A stretch of 13,423 nt of DNA from Pseudomonadota bacterium (GTDB lineage Bacteria; Pseudomonadota; Gammaproteobacteria; Pseudomonadales; Azotimanducaceae). Location of the stretch: positions 1 through 13,423 of the forward strand of contig JAACDS010000357.1 in the NCBI GenBank assembly GCA_009936895.1, read 5' to 3'. The notes beneath the pieces are model-generated. The model saw only the letters and a program-made list of their open reading frames with translations, was not told the DNA's origin and did no database searches. The translations under genes and the position numbers were made by a program. Shown piece after piece: positions 1 through 7,679 of the stretch (the first letter of the stretch is position 1; every line of letters begins with the position of its first letter).

Positions 1-2067
1 AAATGACCGGCTTTCAACCCAAGAAATTTCGCCGGTGGCGATACGCCACTGGCGCCCAAGCTCACCTGCAGAAAGTGTTCGCAGGGGCTCGTCTTGCAGC
101 GTAATCGTCATGGACGCCAAGTGGCTCGCGGTTGTCATTGCGCTGCCACCGCCGGGGCCGCCGCTAGCTCGACTGGCACCACCAATCGTTGCGCTAATTG
201 CGCTAAAGGCCGTTCCGTTATTGTCTTCGTTGACCTTGTAAGCGGCTTCAATGATTCGGTTGGCCGCCCGTTCAGTCGTTCGAAAAGGCGTGCCCACGGG
301 AAAAGTGAGATTGGCTCGTATGGTGTCAGAGTCCAAGTCAGGGAAGAAGATAAAGCGCACGGCGCCACTGGAAACCGTTGCCGCGGCGATGACCAAAAGA
401 CCGATACCGCAGAGCAGCGAGAAATATCGACGCTGTACGGCCCAAGAAACGCCAGGCAGAAAGAAACGATCTCGAAAAGACATTACCTTGCGGCTCACCG
501 AGTCCTGAAAACTTTTGAGAGGCCCTGTGCTCCAGGACTGCCCGTGAGACAGGTGGGCTGGCAGTATGAAGAACACTTCCAGTAGCGACATACTCAGCAC
601 TAAAATCACCACGATGGGAACAGAGCCAAGAATCTGTCCAAAAGTACCGGTCACAAAGAGCAGAGGGGCGAAGGCTGCCATCGTCGTCAGTACACCGATT
701 GTCACTGGGCTGAAAACGCCCCGGACACCGCGCAAAGTCGCCGCTGAGTTGAGGCCGTATTTTTCTTGCTCGGTGATGATGTTTTCGCCAACCACGACGG
801 CATCGTCGACGACGATGCCCAGAACGATAATCAGGGCAAACAACGAAATCATGTTGATGTTCACGCCAAAAGGAGCGAAGAACAAAAACGCGCCGAGAAA
901 CGAGATCGGCACGCCCATGGCGACCCAAGTGGCCAACCGCAGATCCAGCATAACGACCAAGAAAAGAAAGACTAAGGCAAAACCCAGCAGCCCGTTGCGC
1001 ACCAAGAGGCTCAGTCGCTGCTCCAAAATATTCGTTTGGTCATCCCAGATTTCCACCGACGTACCCTGAGGTGCTTGATAGCTGCTGAGAAAATCCTTCA
1101 GCTGGGCGGCAATGAACAGCGCGTCTTCGGCTTCTGACTTTTCGACTTTGACCAGCAAACTCTGCTGGCCATTGAATTCCTGGATCACATCTTCATCGAC
1201 AAAGCCGTCGCGGATGGTTGCCACGTCTCCGAGTCTTAAAATGCTGCCATCCGGTTCTGCACGAATGACGATGTCGGCGAATTCTGGGCCACTGAGGCGT
1301 TTTTGATTGGTGCGAAGTAACAGATTTCCTGCATCGGTTCGAAGTTCTCCAGCGGACAAGTTGAGCGATGAGGAATTGATTGCTGTGGCAAGGTCCGCAA
1401 TCGACAAATTGAATTGGCGCAGTGTTTCTTCGCTTACCTCGACAGATATTTCCATATCGCGTGCGCCCATCAACGAAACCAAGGTAACACTGGGCAGCGT
1501 CAGCAGTTGATCCGCGAGGGACTCGGCGGCCTTGCGCAGCGTCATTTCATCTCGCTCCGAAGTCACGACCAAGGTCATAACATCGCTAACGGTTTGCGCT
1601 CTTTCTACTTCGGGCTGTTCTGCATTTTCCGGCGGAAAATCCGCAATACGTTCCACAGCGGACTCCACATCGTCTTTGACTTCCTTGTCATCGACGTAGT
1701 CTTTGAGCTCAATGGTCACGGTGCCTACGTTTTCGGCTGCAGAGGAGCGCACTTCATCAACCCCTTCTATGCCCAGAACGGCTTCCTCGACCCGTCGCGT
1801 AATGGCTTCTTCGACCTCACTGGGCGTCGCCCCAGGGTAAGGGACGACGACGGTGATAATCCCAGGGTTCAGGGTTGGGAATACTTGGGCGTTTAGCCCA
1901 ATTCCTGAAATTAACCCCCCGATCAGAAGCAGCCCCATCACGAGATTGGCCGCGACAGAATTGTTGGCAAAATAGGCGATGATGCCAAGATCTTGCGTTC
2001 GGCCTTCGGTGTGATCTGTCGATCTTTGCTGAGAAAAAGCTCCTTGATTTTCGTCGTGGTTAGGCAT
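1..2067 (-). CDS. RND efflux transporter permease (AcrB-type), 3' end beyond window
   Basis: Inner-membrane proton-driven pump subunit of the ACR_tran (HAE1-like) family, which works with a periplasmic adaptor and an outer-membrane channel. The reverse-strand frame is open for 689 codons from ATG at 2067 to the left edge; family members are about 1030 residues, so about a third is missing. Visible: a first membrane helix after a ~30-residue hydrophilic start; the N-terminal porter-domain pattern (FPTLNPGIITV, YPGATPSEVEE); and the TM4 segment GIVVDDAVVVGEN with the Asp pair D421-D422, matching the proton-relay pair D407/D408 of AcrB. The offset of 14 agrees with a longer N-terminus. A glycine/serine-rich stretch lies near residues 628-649. 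The gene follows the adaptor by 5 bp and is probably translationally coupled to it. Substrate cannot be predicted. The family call is very secure; HAE1-like versus another ACR_tran branch is less so. Confidence 0.95.
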   Translation of the reverse strand, partial: MPNHDENQGAFSQQRSTDHTEGRTQDLGIIAYFANNSVAANLVMGLLLIGGLISGIGLNAQVFPTLNPGIITVVVPYPGATPSEVEEAITRRVEEAVLGIEGVDEVRSSAAENVGTVTIELKDYVDDKEVKDDVESAVERIADFPPENAEQPEVERAQTVSDVMTLVVTSERDEMTLRKAAESLADQLLTLPSVTLVSLMGARDMEISVEVSEETLRQFNLSIADLATAINSSSLNLSAGELRTDAGNLLLRTNQKRLSGPEFADIVIRAEPDGSILRLGDVATIRDGFVDEDVIQEFNGQQSLLVKVEKSEAEDALFIAAQLKDFLSSYQAPQGTSVEIWDDQTNILEQRLSLLVRNGLLGFALVFLFLVVMLDLRLATWVAMGVPISFLGAFLFFAPFGVNINMISLFALIIVLGIVVDDAVVVGENIITEQEKYGLNSAATLRGVRGVFSPVTIGVLTTMAAFAPLLFVTGTFGQILGSVPIVVILVLSMSLLEVFFILPAHLSHGQSWSTGPLKSFQDSVSRKVMSFRDRFFLPGVSWAVQRRYFSLLCGIGLLVIAAATVSSGAVRFIFFPDLDSDTIRANLTFPVGTPFRTTERAANRIIEAAYKVNEDNNGTAFSAISATIGGASRASGGPGGGSAMTTASHLASMTITLQDEPLRTLSAGELGRQWRIATGEISWVESRSF

Positions 2068-2072
2068 CGGCG

Positions 2073-2078
2073 TCACCT
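2073..2078 (-). promoter_or_regulatory. Shine-Dalgarno of the permease overlapping the adaptor stop codon
   Basis: On the minus strand AGGTGA lies 5 nt before the permease ATG at 2067, and its last three bases are the TGA stop of the adaptor gene. A ribosome ending the adaptor therefore stands on the permease initiation site. This supports both the ATG choice and coupled translation. Confidence 0.75.
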
Positions 2079-3341
2079 ATTCTGCGATTCAACGGGGCTG
2101 GTCTTCACTGCCGCGCCGACGCTGATGCCAGACACGCTGCCGATCACGATGCCTTCGCCCAGATCGAAACCTTCGATCACGATACCTTCAGGGTTTCGAC
2201 CCAACACAATGGGCTGATGTCTTCGTAGCGTTCCGCCACGCACGTACAATAGCGTATCGCCGGCCTGCATAGCGGACTCAGGAACTAACAGACTGTTTGG
2301 GTGTTCTGGACCCTCAATAATGACGTCAGCAAACATACCGGGTTTGAGCAATAGAGCCGCGCCCCCCGCACTTTGTGGCAACGGCACGTAGAGCCGGGCG
2401 AAGCGGCTTCGAGAATCCAGCTCGGCACTTGCCCGATCAACGATGGCGTCAAAGCGCTGCCCATCCGCGAGGATTTGCACGCGGCGATTTTTCACCGGGG
2501 CGATTTGCGCAAGGTCTGACTGAGATATGGGGATTACCAGCTCGACACTGTTCAGCGCGTAGGACTGACCGAAGGATTTGCCACTGCTGATGAGCTGCCC
2601 AATTTGCGCACTGCTTTGAGTGATCATGCCGTCGAATGGCAAGGAAAATCTTGTGCGTTGCAAGTTAAGCTGAGCGATGTCCGCGCGGGACTCCGCTGCC
2701 AGCAATTGCGCCTTGGCTTGGGCGATCTGGGGCCGTAGCGCGACCAAACTGGGTACTGCCTTGGACGGATTGACCAGTGCATAGTTGCGCACGGCGGCGT
2801 CACTTTTTGCCTGCTGCAGCTGCAGGTTGGCGATTTGCACTTCCACATCTGCGCGAGCTTGACGCAGCTGAAGCAAAAATTCTTCCTGTTCCAGCTCAAC
2901 CAACACCTCGCCGGCCTTAAATGCACCGCCCACCGCCATGGCCGGTGCCATACGGGCGATGCGCCCGGTGACCTGGGTGACAAGCTCGACATTGCTCGAG
3001 ACACCAACGGCACCATTACCCACTACGATGACGCGCTGTTTGCCTGCTAACGGCGTAATGGTTGCCACGTTAGTGGCAGGAGCGGCATCCGCCGCCGGCA
3101 TGCCAGCCATGCCTTGAACGCTCGCCGGAGCAGCAGGCGCTCGGGAGTAGTAAACGGCGACGGCCATCAGTAGCAGCACCAGCAAAATTTGTAAGGTGCC
3201 GACGATACGCGAGCGCCTGCTCGCCTTGGCTGGATTGGCCGGCAGACGGGCATCGCTGGTTGGTTCGAGATCCGTCATCAATGGCATGACCTCATCGTCG
3301 CTCTGCGCCCTTGGGGGGATTTTCTTCAAGCTCTTTAACAT
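2073..3341 (-). CDS. RND efflux periplasmic adaptor (membrane fusion protein)
   Basis: 422-residue HlyD/AcrA-type adaptor that would bridge the permease to an outer-membrane channel. In order: a charged cytoplasmic N-terminus (~1-45), one membrane anchor at about 46-65 (IVGTLQILLVLLLMAVAVYY), an Ala/Pro-rich linker, a first lipoyl half containing VTGRIARM and GEVLVELEQEEF, a long alpha-hairpin rich in Gln, Ala and Leu (about 155-225), then the second lipoyl half with the family signature LQRTRFSLPFDGMI and GQLI. Beta-barrel and membrane-proximal domains follow (LVPESAM, RRHQPIVLGR, GIVIEGFDLGEGIVIG). There is no lipobox Cys, so it looks anchored by an uncleaved helix rather than by lipid. The start at 3341 has AGAGGT about 7 nt upstream. 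It is first in the operon with the permease. Confidence 0.93.
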   Translation of the reverse strand: MLKSLKKIPPRAQSDDEVMPLMTDLEPTSDARLPANPAKASRRSRIVGTLQILLVLLLMAVAVYYSRAPAAPASVQGMAGMPAADAAPATNVATITPLAGKQRVIVVGNGAVGVSSNVELVTQVTGRIARMAPAMAVGGAFKAGEVLVELEQEEFLLQLRQARADVEVQIANLQLQQAKSDAAVRNYALVNPSKAVPSLVALRPQIAQAKAQLLAAESRADIAQLNLQRTRFSLPFDGMITQSSAQIGQLISSGKSFGQSYALNSVELVIPISQSDLAQIAPVKNRRVQILADGQRFDAIVDRASAELDSRSRFARLYVPLPQSAGGAALLLKPGMFADVIIEGPEHPNSLLVPESAMQAGDTLLYVRGGTLRRHQPIVLGRNPEGIVIEGFDLGEGIVIGSVSGISVGAAVKTSPVESQNR

Positions 3342-3353
3342 GGTTTAGACCTC

Positions 3354-3369
3354 TAGGCGTTTAGGCGTT
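3354..3369. repeat. Perfect tandem duplication of an 8-bp unit (TAGGCGTT x2)
   Basis: TAGGCGTT occurs twice head to tail, ending 12 bp before the adaptor start codon and directly beside its Shine-Dalgarno. It lies in the leader of the pump operon. It could be a paired binding site, or simply a slippage product. Confidence 0.6.
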
Positions 3370-3452
3370 CGATAGGTTTTGCGGAGCGACATATCTGCAC
3401 TGTCCCCTCAAGTATCTCGTGGCGGTCATGAACTGTTCGTGAAGAGATGTAG

Positions 3453-3477
3453 GTGTCGGAGTGGTGTGTTTCGACAC
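3453..3477. promoter_or_regulatory. Inverted repeat, candidate operator
   Basis: GTGTCG and CGACAC form perfect 6-bp arms separated by 13 bp. The right arm covers most of the predicted -35 hexamer of the rightward promoter. A second overlapping repeat, TGTGT-TTCG-ACACA at 3465-3478, shares that arm. Overlap with the -35 is the usual geometry of a repressor site. The site lies in the shared region between the divergent pump operon and the reductase gene, so one regulator might act on both. No regulator gene is in view, so the call is tentative. Confidence 0.4.
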
Positions 3478-3499
3478 AACCCCCGAGCTTCATTATTAT
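3471..3499 (+). promoter_or_regulatory. Sigma70-type promoter for the rightward genes
   Basis: The -35 box TCGACA (3471-3476) and the -10 box TATTAT (3494-3499) each match consensus at five of six positions and are separated by an ideal 17 bp. Transcription would start near 3506, giving an ~85-nt leader before the ATG at 3591. It is the best promoter match I found in the 249-bp divergent gap. I found no equally convincing leftward promoter for the pump operon. The 79-codon reverse-strand reading frame in this gap has no recognisable family. Confidence 0.5.
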
Positions 3500-3590
3500 G
3501 CAGCCCAGCAAAGTTGGTGCGGTTGGAGCTATCATCACCGTGCCCTTACGACCCTCTACGCCTGAGTTCATAGATACATAAGGAAATACC

Positions 3591-4697
3591 ATGAGCGAAT
3601 CCGAATCATTCCAGCCGGACCGTCGCCTTGATCAACCGTTGCAGTTTAAGTCCGGTCAGCAAATGAAAAACCGATTTATGCTGGCTCCGTTGACTAATTC
3701 GCAAAGTCACGCTGATGGGCGCTTGTCCGATGAAGAATTTCACTGGCTGACCATGCGTGCCAAGGGTCAATTCGGTTTAACCATGACGTGTGCTGCGCAT
3801 GTACAGGCCGTAGGTCAGGGGTTTCCCGGGCAGCTGGGTATTTTTGGCGATGAACATCTCGAAGGCCACAGACGCCTGGCCAGGGCGATCAAGGACGAAG
3901 ACAGCATTGCCGTCGTGCAGCTCTACCATGCGGGTATGCGCTCGCCCAAGGAGCTGATTGGTGAACCGCCTGTGTGTCCGTCGGAGGATGCGGAGACGGG
4001 CTCACGGGCTCTGTCCTTGGCCGAAGTGCATCAACTTAGGGACGACTTCATCGCCGGTGCGGTACGCTCTCAGCAGGCGGGTTACGACGGTGTGGAAATT
4101 CATGGCGCACACGGCTACATCGTTTGTCAGTTTTTGAGCCCAGAGACCAATCAACGCGACGACGAATACGGTGGCTCACTGGAGAACCGACAGCGATTAC
4201 TGATGGAGATTGCTGCGGGTATTCGCAGCCAATGCGGCGCGGACTTTTTGTTGGGTGTTCGCGTATCCCCAGAGCGTTTTGGCATGCAGCTGCAAGAAGT
4301 TTTGGATACCTGCCAGCTGCTGATTGACCGAGATCTAGTGGACTTCTTGGATATCTCCCTGTGGGACAGCTTTAAGTTACCGGCGGAGGAGGAGCATCAG
4401 GAGCAAAGCCTGCTGGATTACTTCGCGCAGCTCCAACGCGGACAAGTGATGCTCACAGTGGCCGGCAGAATACGCACAGCCGCAGAGTGCCGGGCCGTGA
4501 TCGCGTCGGATGTCGACTTTGTGACCATTGGCAGAGCGGCGATTTTACATCACGACTTTCCAAAGAAAGTGCTGCAGAATCCGGACTTTGAACCCATTGC
4601 CAACCCAGTCAGCCGAGACCATTTGCTCGCCGAGGGACTGAGCCCCGTGTTCGTTGATTATATGAACAGCTGGAAAGGCTTTGTCGCAGAAGATTAA
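3591..4697 (+). CDS. Old yellow enzyme family NADH:flavin oxidoreductase
   Basis: 368-residue FMN-dependent TIM-barrel reductase, likely cytoplasmic. The family typically reduces activated C=C bonds of enones or nitro compounds using NAD(P)H. Visible: the N-terminal segment MKNRFMLAPLTNS (25-37), GRLSDEEFHW, LGIFGDEHLEGHRRL, VQLYHAGM, the substrate-binding and catalytic segment EIHGAHGYIVCQFLSP with H171, H174 and Y176, then TNQRDDEYGGSLENR. Near the C-terminus, VAGRIRTAAECRAVI and DFVTIGRAAILHHDFP form the phosphate-binding end of the barrel. Position 35 is Thr where YqjM-type enzymes carry the redox-tuning Cys. Length is normal for the short bacterial OYEs. Start at 3591 is supported by AAGGAA 5 nt upstream. 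It is first in the rightward block, behind the predicted promoter. Family certain, substrate unknown. Confidence 0.95.
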   Translation: MSESESFQPDRRLDQPLQFKSGQQMKNRFMLAPLTNSQSHADGRLSDEEFHWLTMRAKGQFGLTMTCAAHVQAVGQGFPGQLGIFGDEHLEGHRRLARAIKDEDSIAVVQLYHAGMRSPKELIGEPPVCPSEDAETGSRALSLAEVHQLRDDFIAGAVRSQQAGYDGVEIHGAHGYIVCQFLSPETNQRDDEYGGSLENRQRLLMEIAAGIRSQCGADFLLGVRVSPERFGMQLQEVLDTCQLLIDRDLVDFLDISLWDSFKLPAEEEHQEQSLLDYFAQLQRGQVMLTVAGRIRTAAECRAVIASDVDFVTIGRAAILHHDFPKKVLQNPDFEPIANPVSRDHLLAEGLSPVFVDYMNSWKGFVAED

Positions 4698-4708
4698 CGC
4701 GGGCTTCA

Positions 4709-4722
4709 CGGTGACTTCACCG
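4709..4722. repeat. Short near-perfect palindrome in the gap after the reductase gene
   Basis: CGGTGA-CT-TCACCG has 6-bp arms and a 2-bp centre. It begins 11 bp after the reductase stop and lies 40 bp before the next start. The loop is too short for a good RNA hairpin and no T-run follows, so a protein-binding site is more likely than a terminator. It could be chance. Confidence 0.3.
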
Positions 4723-4762
4723 CTGCGCTCATACGATTCTCCGACTTATCAAGGGTTGGCAT

Positions 4763-5479
4763 ATGAATCGTATTGGGATCATCGGAGACGTGCATGCCGA
4801 ACATGACCGGCTTGCAGTAGCACTCGAGTTTCTCGCCAGCCAACGGGTTGACGGCTTGATTTGCACCGGCGACTTGCCTGATGGCGTCGGCGACCTGGAC
4901 GTCTGCTGTGATCTGTTGAAAGCGGCCAACGTACTAACGGTGGCCGGGAACCACGACCGCTGGTTCTTGCAAGATCGGGTTCGTCATGTGCAAGACGCCC
5001 ATCTGCGCGACAAGGCCTCTGCGGACACGATTCGGTTTATTGAAAGTCTCCCCCAAATGCGGACTCTTGAAACATCTGCGGGTCCGCTCGTGCTGTGTCA
5101 TGGCGTGCTTGAGGACGACCTGGCCAAAATCTGGCCGGGCTCTGAACGATCCTCCAGCCGATGTTCTGCTTCTCTTGATGCGTTGCTGCAAGAAGCCAAT
5201 CCGCCGCGCTTTGTGATCAATGGGCATATGCATTTTCGGACCGTCATCGATTTTCCCAGTACCCAGGTAATTAACGGCGGCACGTTGAAAGGCCAGTTCG
5301 CGGGCTTTTCTATTCTGGATATTTGTCGCGGTCAGATCGACAGCTTCAATTTCTCCGAGGAAAATGACATTGAACCGGCGCGGCAGTTGGACTTAGACGC
5401 CCAACTCGGTCGCCGGGTGTGGCGAAACACTGGGGATTTTGATGGCGAGTGGCAGCCGGTGGTGCTGCACAGCGCCTGA
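4763..5479 (+). CDS. Calcineurin-like metallophosphoesterase (YfcE/MJ0936-like)
   Basis: 238-residue phosphoesterase with a two-metal active site. All expected blocks are present in order: GDVHAE (D9, H11), TGDLPDG (D37), AGNHDR (N63, H64, D65), LCHG (H113) and NGHMHF (H155, H157). There is no signal peptide or membrane segment, so it should be cytoplasmic. The compact layout, with the last two motifs close to an NGGTLKG segment, resembles small bacterial enzymes related to YfcE and MJ0936, which act on phosphodiesters or nucleotides in vitro; the natural substrate here cannot be read. AAGGG lies about 7 nt before the ATG. It lies 65 bp after the reductase and 31 bp before the csaA-like gene, so co-transcription is likely. 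No obvious metabolic link to the redox genes. Confidence 0.92.
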   Translation: MNRIGIIGDVHAEHDRLAVALEFLASQRVDGLICTGDLPDGVGDLDVCCDLLKAANVLTVAGNHDRWFLQDRVRHVQDAHLRDKASADTIRFIESLPQMRTLETSAGPLVLCHGVLEDDLAKIWPGSERSSSRCSASLDALLQEANPPRFVINGHMHFRTVIDFPSTQVINGGTLKGQFAGFSILDICRGQIDSFNFSEENDIEPARQLDLDAQLGRRVWRNTGDFDGEWQPVVLHSA

Positions 5480-5510
5480 TCGACGGCGAGACCGATATCT
5501 GGGGGACAGG

Positions 5511-5858
5511 ATGGATCGAAAGCCAGAGATAAACTGGAGCGACTTCAGCAAACTCGACATCCGTGTGGGTACTGTGGAACGCACTGAAGCGTTTCCCGAG
5601 GCCCGACGACCGGCCATCAAACTCTGGTTAGATTTTGGTGAGGGTGTGGGCGTACTCAAGACCAGTGCGCAAATTACCGCGCATTACACGCCAGATGTTC
5701 TTCTAGGTCGGCAGTTGGTCGCCGTCGTGAATTTTCCCCCCAAACAAATCGGCTCGTTTATGAGCCAGTGCCTGGTGCTCGGGGCAATCGAATCCGGCGG
5801 GGATGTTGTATTGCTCAGTGCTGATCACCCTGTGGCTGCAGGCTTGCCCATCGCCTAG
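5511..5858 (+). CDS. csaA: CsaA-like tRNA-binding-domain protein
   Basis: 115-residue stand-alone OB-fold tRNA-binding domain, the size of CsaA (~110 residues). CsaA of Bacillus subtilis has been reported to have chaperone or secretion-related activity, and the fold binds tRNA as a dimer. Visible family blocks: WSDFSKLDIRVGTV (9-22), FPEARRPAIKLWLDFG (27-42), LKTSAQIT, and near the C-terminus GRQLVAVVNFPPKQIGSFMSQCLVLG. I chose ATG 5511 over an in-frame ATG at 5439 because the protein then begins where the family does, an AGG-containing site precedes it, and the longer form would overlap the phosphoesterase gene. It is cytoplasmic, with no signal sequence. Its position between a phosphoesterase and a GMC oxidoreductase suggests operon membership rather than a shared pathway. 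Confidence 0.93.
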   Translation: MDRKPEINWSDFSKLDIRVGTVERTEAFPEARRPAIKLWLDFGEGVGVLKTSAQITAHYTPDVLLGRQLVAVVNFPPKQIGSFMSQCLVLGAIESGGDVVLLSADHPVAAGLPIA

Positions 5859-5953
5859 GGCCGTCTGCCAAGGCGGGACTGATTGACGCCGCAACCGGCC
5901 TTTGCGCTCGGCGCCTCCTTTAGCGATAGTGCAGGTTGTTTCGTACGGATGAC

Positions 5954-5958
5954 AGGAG
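5954..5958 (+). promoter_or_regulatory. Shine-Dalgarno that sets the GMC oxidoreductase start
   Basis: AGGAG lies 5 nt before ATG 5964. The same reading frame is open upstream to TTG 5883 and includes ATG 5949, but neither has a comparable site. The protein begins sensibly, 10 residues before the FAD-binding strand, only from 5964. Confidence 0.7.
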
Positions 5959-5963
5959 CGACC

Positions 5964-7616
5964 ATGGCGACGACCAATGGCGAGCGAGAAGCCGACTACA
6001 TTGTGATCGGGGCGGGCAGCGCCGGCTGCGTGCTCGCAAACCGCCTGTCGGCGGATCAAAACAATCAGGTGCTTTTGCTAGAAGCCGGTGGCGAAGACAA
6101 AAATTTCTTTATTCACATGCCAGCAGGCTATGCCCAACTGGTGCCCCAAGCCAATGCATCGAACTACGGCTACGAAACCGAACCCGAACCCAACGTGGGT
6201 GGGCGCAGAATGTATTGGCCACGTGGGCGGGGCTGGGGCGGATCGTCCTCGATCAATGCCATGGTCTACATTCGCGGACACGCAGCGGACTACGAACGGT
6301 GGTCCCAAGATGGCAATTCCGGATGGTCCTACGCCGAAGTGCTGCCGTATTTCAAGCGGGCCGAATCCTTCGAGGGCAGCGGTGATGATGCCTACCACGG
6401 CCACAGCGGACCACTGGCGGTCAAAAAATCCGATCGCACCGATGACCTGCTGCTGGATCGCTTCGTGCAGGCAGGTGAGCAAGCGGGGTTTCCTCTTACG
6501 GACGACTTTAACGGCCGACAACAAGAAGGTTTTTCGCGCTACGAACACACCATGAAGGGCACCAAACGCTGCAGTGCCGCCAGAGCCTATCTGCATCCCG
6601 TACGAGATCGACAGAACCTTGAAATTTTGTCTCATACCACCGTGGATCGAATACGGTTCGAGAACCGTCGCGCGGTTGCTGTAGACATTGTTGTGAAGGG
6701 CCAGCGACGGACCTTAACCGCCCGTAAAGAAATCATCTTGTCTGCCGGGGCGCTTAACTCACCTCAAATATTGCTTCGTAGCGGGGTTGGTCCGGCAGAT
6801 CAAATTACCCCTCACGGGCTGGCCATGGTGCATGAGCTGCCCGGCGTCGGACAAAACTTGCAGGATCATATTGGCGTCGTTAGCCAGTTCGGCTGTACCC
6901 AGCCAGTGACGCTGGCGCGTTCAGCCACACCCTTGGGTACCCTCTGGGCGGGCATGAAATATTTGACCGGCGGCGGTGGCGACGCCTCTTTTCCGCCGAC
7001 AGCGGGCGGTGCGTTTATTAAGTCCCATCCCAGTAAGGATCTGCCGGATATGCAAATTCACTACGTCAGCGCTGCCATGGCAGACGTCCACGGCAGGGCA
7101 GGTGTGACTCCCGGCCATGGCTTTTCGAGCATTGTTTACGCCTGTCGTCCGCAAAGCCGCGGCCACGTAGGCTTGCGCGACGCCGACGTGGACAGCGCGC
7201 CGGCTTTGCACCCGAATTATTTTTCGGCAGAGCAGGATCTGATCGATACCCGCAACGGCTTTCGGGAAACTCGCCGAGTCTTTATGCAGGCCGCCTTTGA
7301 CGAGTATCGTGGCGATCAGCTCAAGCCACCGGCCGAGGTTAACGTCGACAGCGACGACGAGCTGGACGCTTGGATCCGCAGCACGGGTGAAACCCTCTAT
7401 CACCCGGTAGGCACCTGCAAAATGGGGCAGGACGATATGGCGGTTACCAATGAACAGGGCCAGGTTTATGGTTTGTTGGGTTTGCGCGTTGTGGACGCCT
7501 CGCTGATGCCAACCCTGATAGCGGGCAACACCAATGCGCCGACAATAATGATGGCAGAGAAAATATCCGATGCTATTTTAGGGCGTCAGGCGATGCCGCC
7601 AGAGATGCCCGCCTAA
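5964..7616 (+). CDS. GMC-family FAD oxidoreductase (choline/alcohol dehydrogenase-like)
   Basis: 550-residue flavoprotein of the glucose-methanol-choline family, close in layout to BetA and bacterial alcohol dehydrogenases, which oxidise alcohols to aldehydes or ketones. Visible: the dinucleotide-binding strand DYIVIGAGSAG (GxGxxG at 16-21) and LLLEAGG for the FAD ribose; GMC signature 1, GRGWGGSSSINAMVYIRG (~88-105); signature 2, around LSAGALNSPQILLRSGVGP; and the C-terminal catalytic part, YHPVGTCKMG with H480 and GNTNAP with N524. Their 44-residue spacing equals that of the catalytic His466/Asn510 pair of choline oxidase. There is no signal peptide, so it should be cytoplasmic, with electrons probably passed to quinone or another acceptor. 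It lies 105 bp after csaA and 63 bp before the DUF1800 gene. Substrate is not predictable; choline itself is only one option. Confidence 0.95.
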   Translation: MATTNGEREADYIVIGAGSAGCVLANRLSADQNNQVLLLEAGGEDKNFFIHMPAGYAQLVPQANASNYGYETEPEPNVGGRRMYWPRGRGWGGSSSINAMVYIRGHAADYERWSQDGNSGWSYAEVLPYFKRAESFEGSGDDAYHGHSGPLAVKKSDRTDDLLLDRFVQAGEQAGFPLTDDFNGRQQEGFSRYEHTMKGTKRCSAARAYLHPVRDRQNLEILSHTTVDRIRFENRRAVAVDIVVKGQRRTLTARKEIILSAGALNSPQILLRSGVGPADQITPHGLAMVHELPGVGQNLQDHIGVVSQFGCTQPVTLARSATPLGTLWAGMKYLTGGGGDASFPPTAGGAFIKSHPSKDLPDMQIHYVSAAMADVHGRAGVTPGHGFSSIVYACRPQSRGHVGLRDADVDSAPALHPNYFSAEQDLIDTRNGFRETRRVFMQAAFDEYRGDQLKPPAEVNVDSDDELDAWIRSTGETLYHPVGTCKMGQDDMAVTNEQGQVYGLLGLRVVDASLMPTLIAGNTNAPTIMMAEKISDAILGRQAMPPEMPA

Positions 7617-7679
7617 GCGGGGCGATCACGAGACCTCGCGAATCGTATGAGGTAACGGGATGTAAGGAGAGAGGATCTC

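Noticed and set aside
94..585. 163-codon forward reading frame over the permease
   Set aside because: It is antisense to a well-conserved transporter sequence and has no recognisable motif.
338..928. 196-codon reverse-strand reading frame
   Set aside because: It lies in another frame inside the RND permease gene, has Arg/His-rich composition and no family resemblance.
3353..3592. 79-codon reverse-strand reading frame in the divergent promoter region
   Set aside because: It spans both the promoter and the reductase start codon, has no convincing ribosome site and no recognised family.
5883..5963. 27-residue N-terminal extension of the GMC oxidoreductase from TTG or ATG 5949
   Set aside because: No good ribosome site for these starts; the AGGAG before ATG 5964 and the family N-terminus support the shorter form.
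5859..5963. Promoter for the GMC gene starting from TTGACG at 5883-5888
   Set aside because: No acceptable -10 box lies 16-18 bp downstream.
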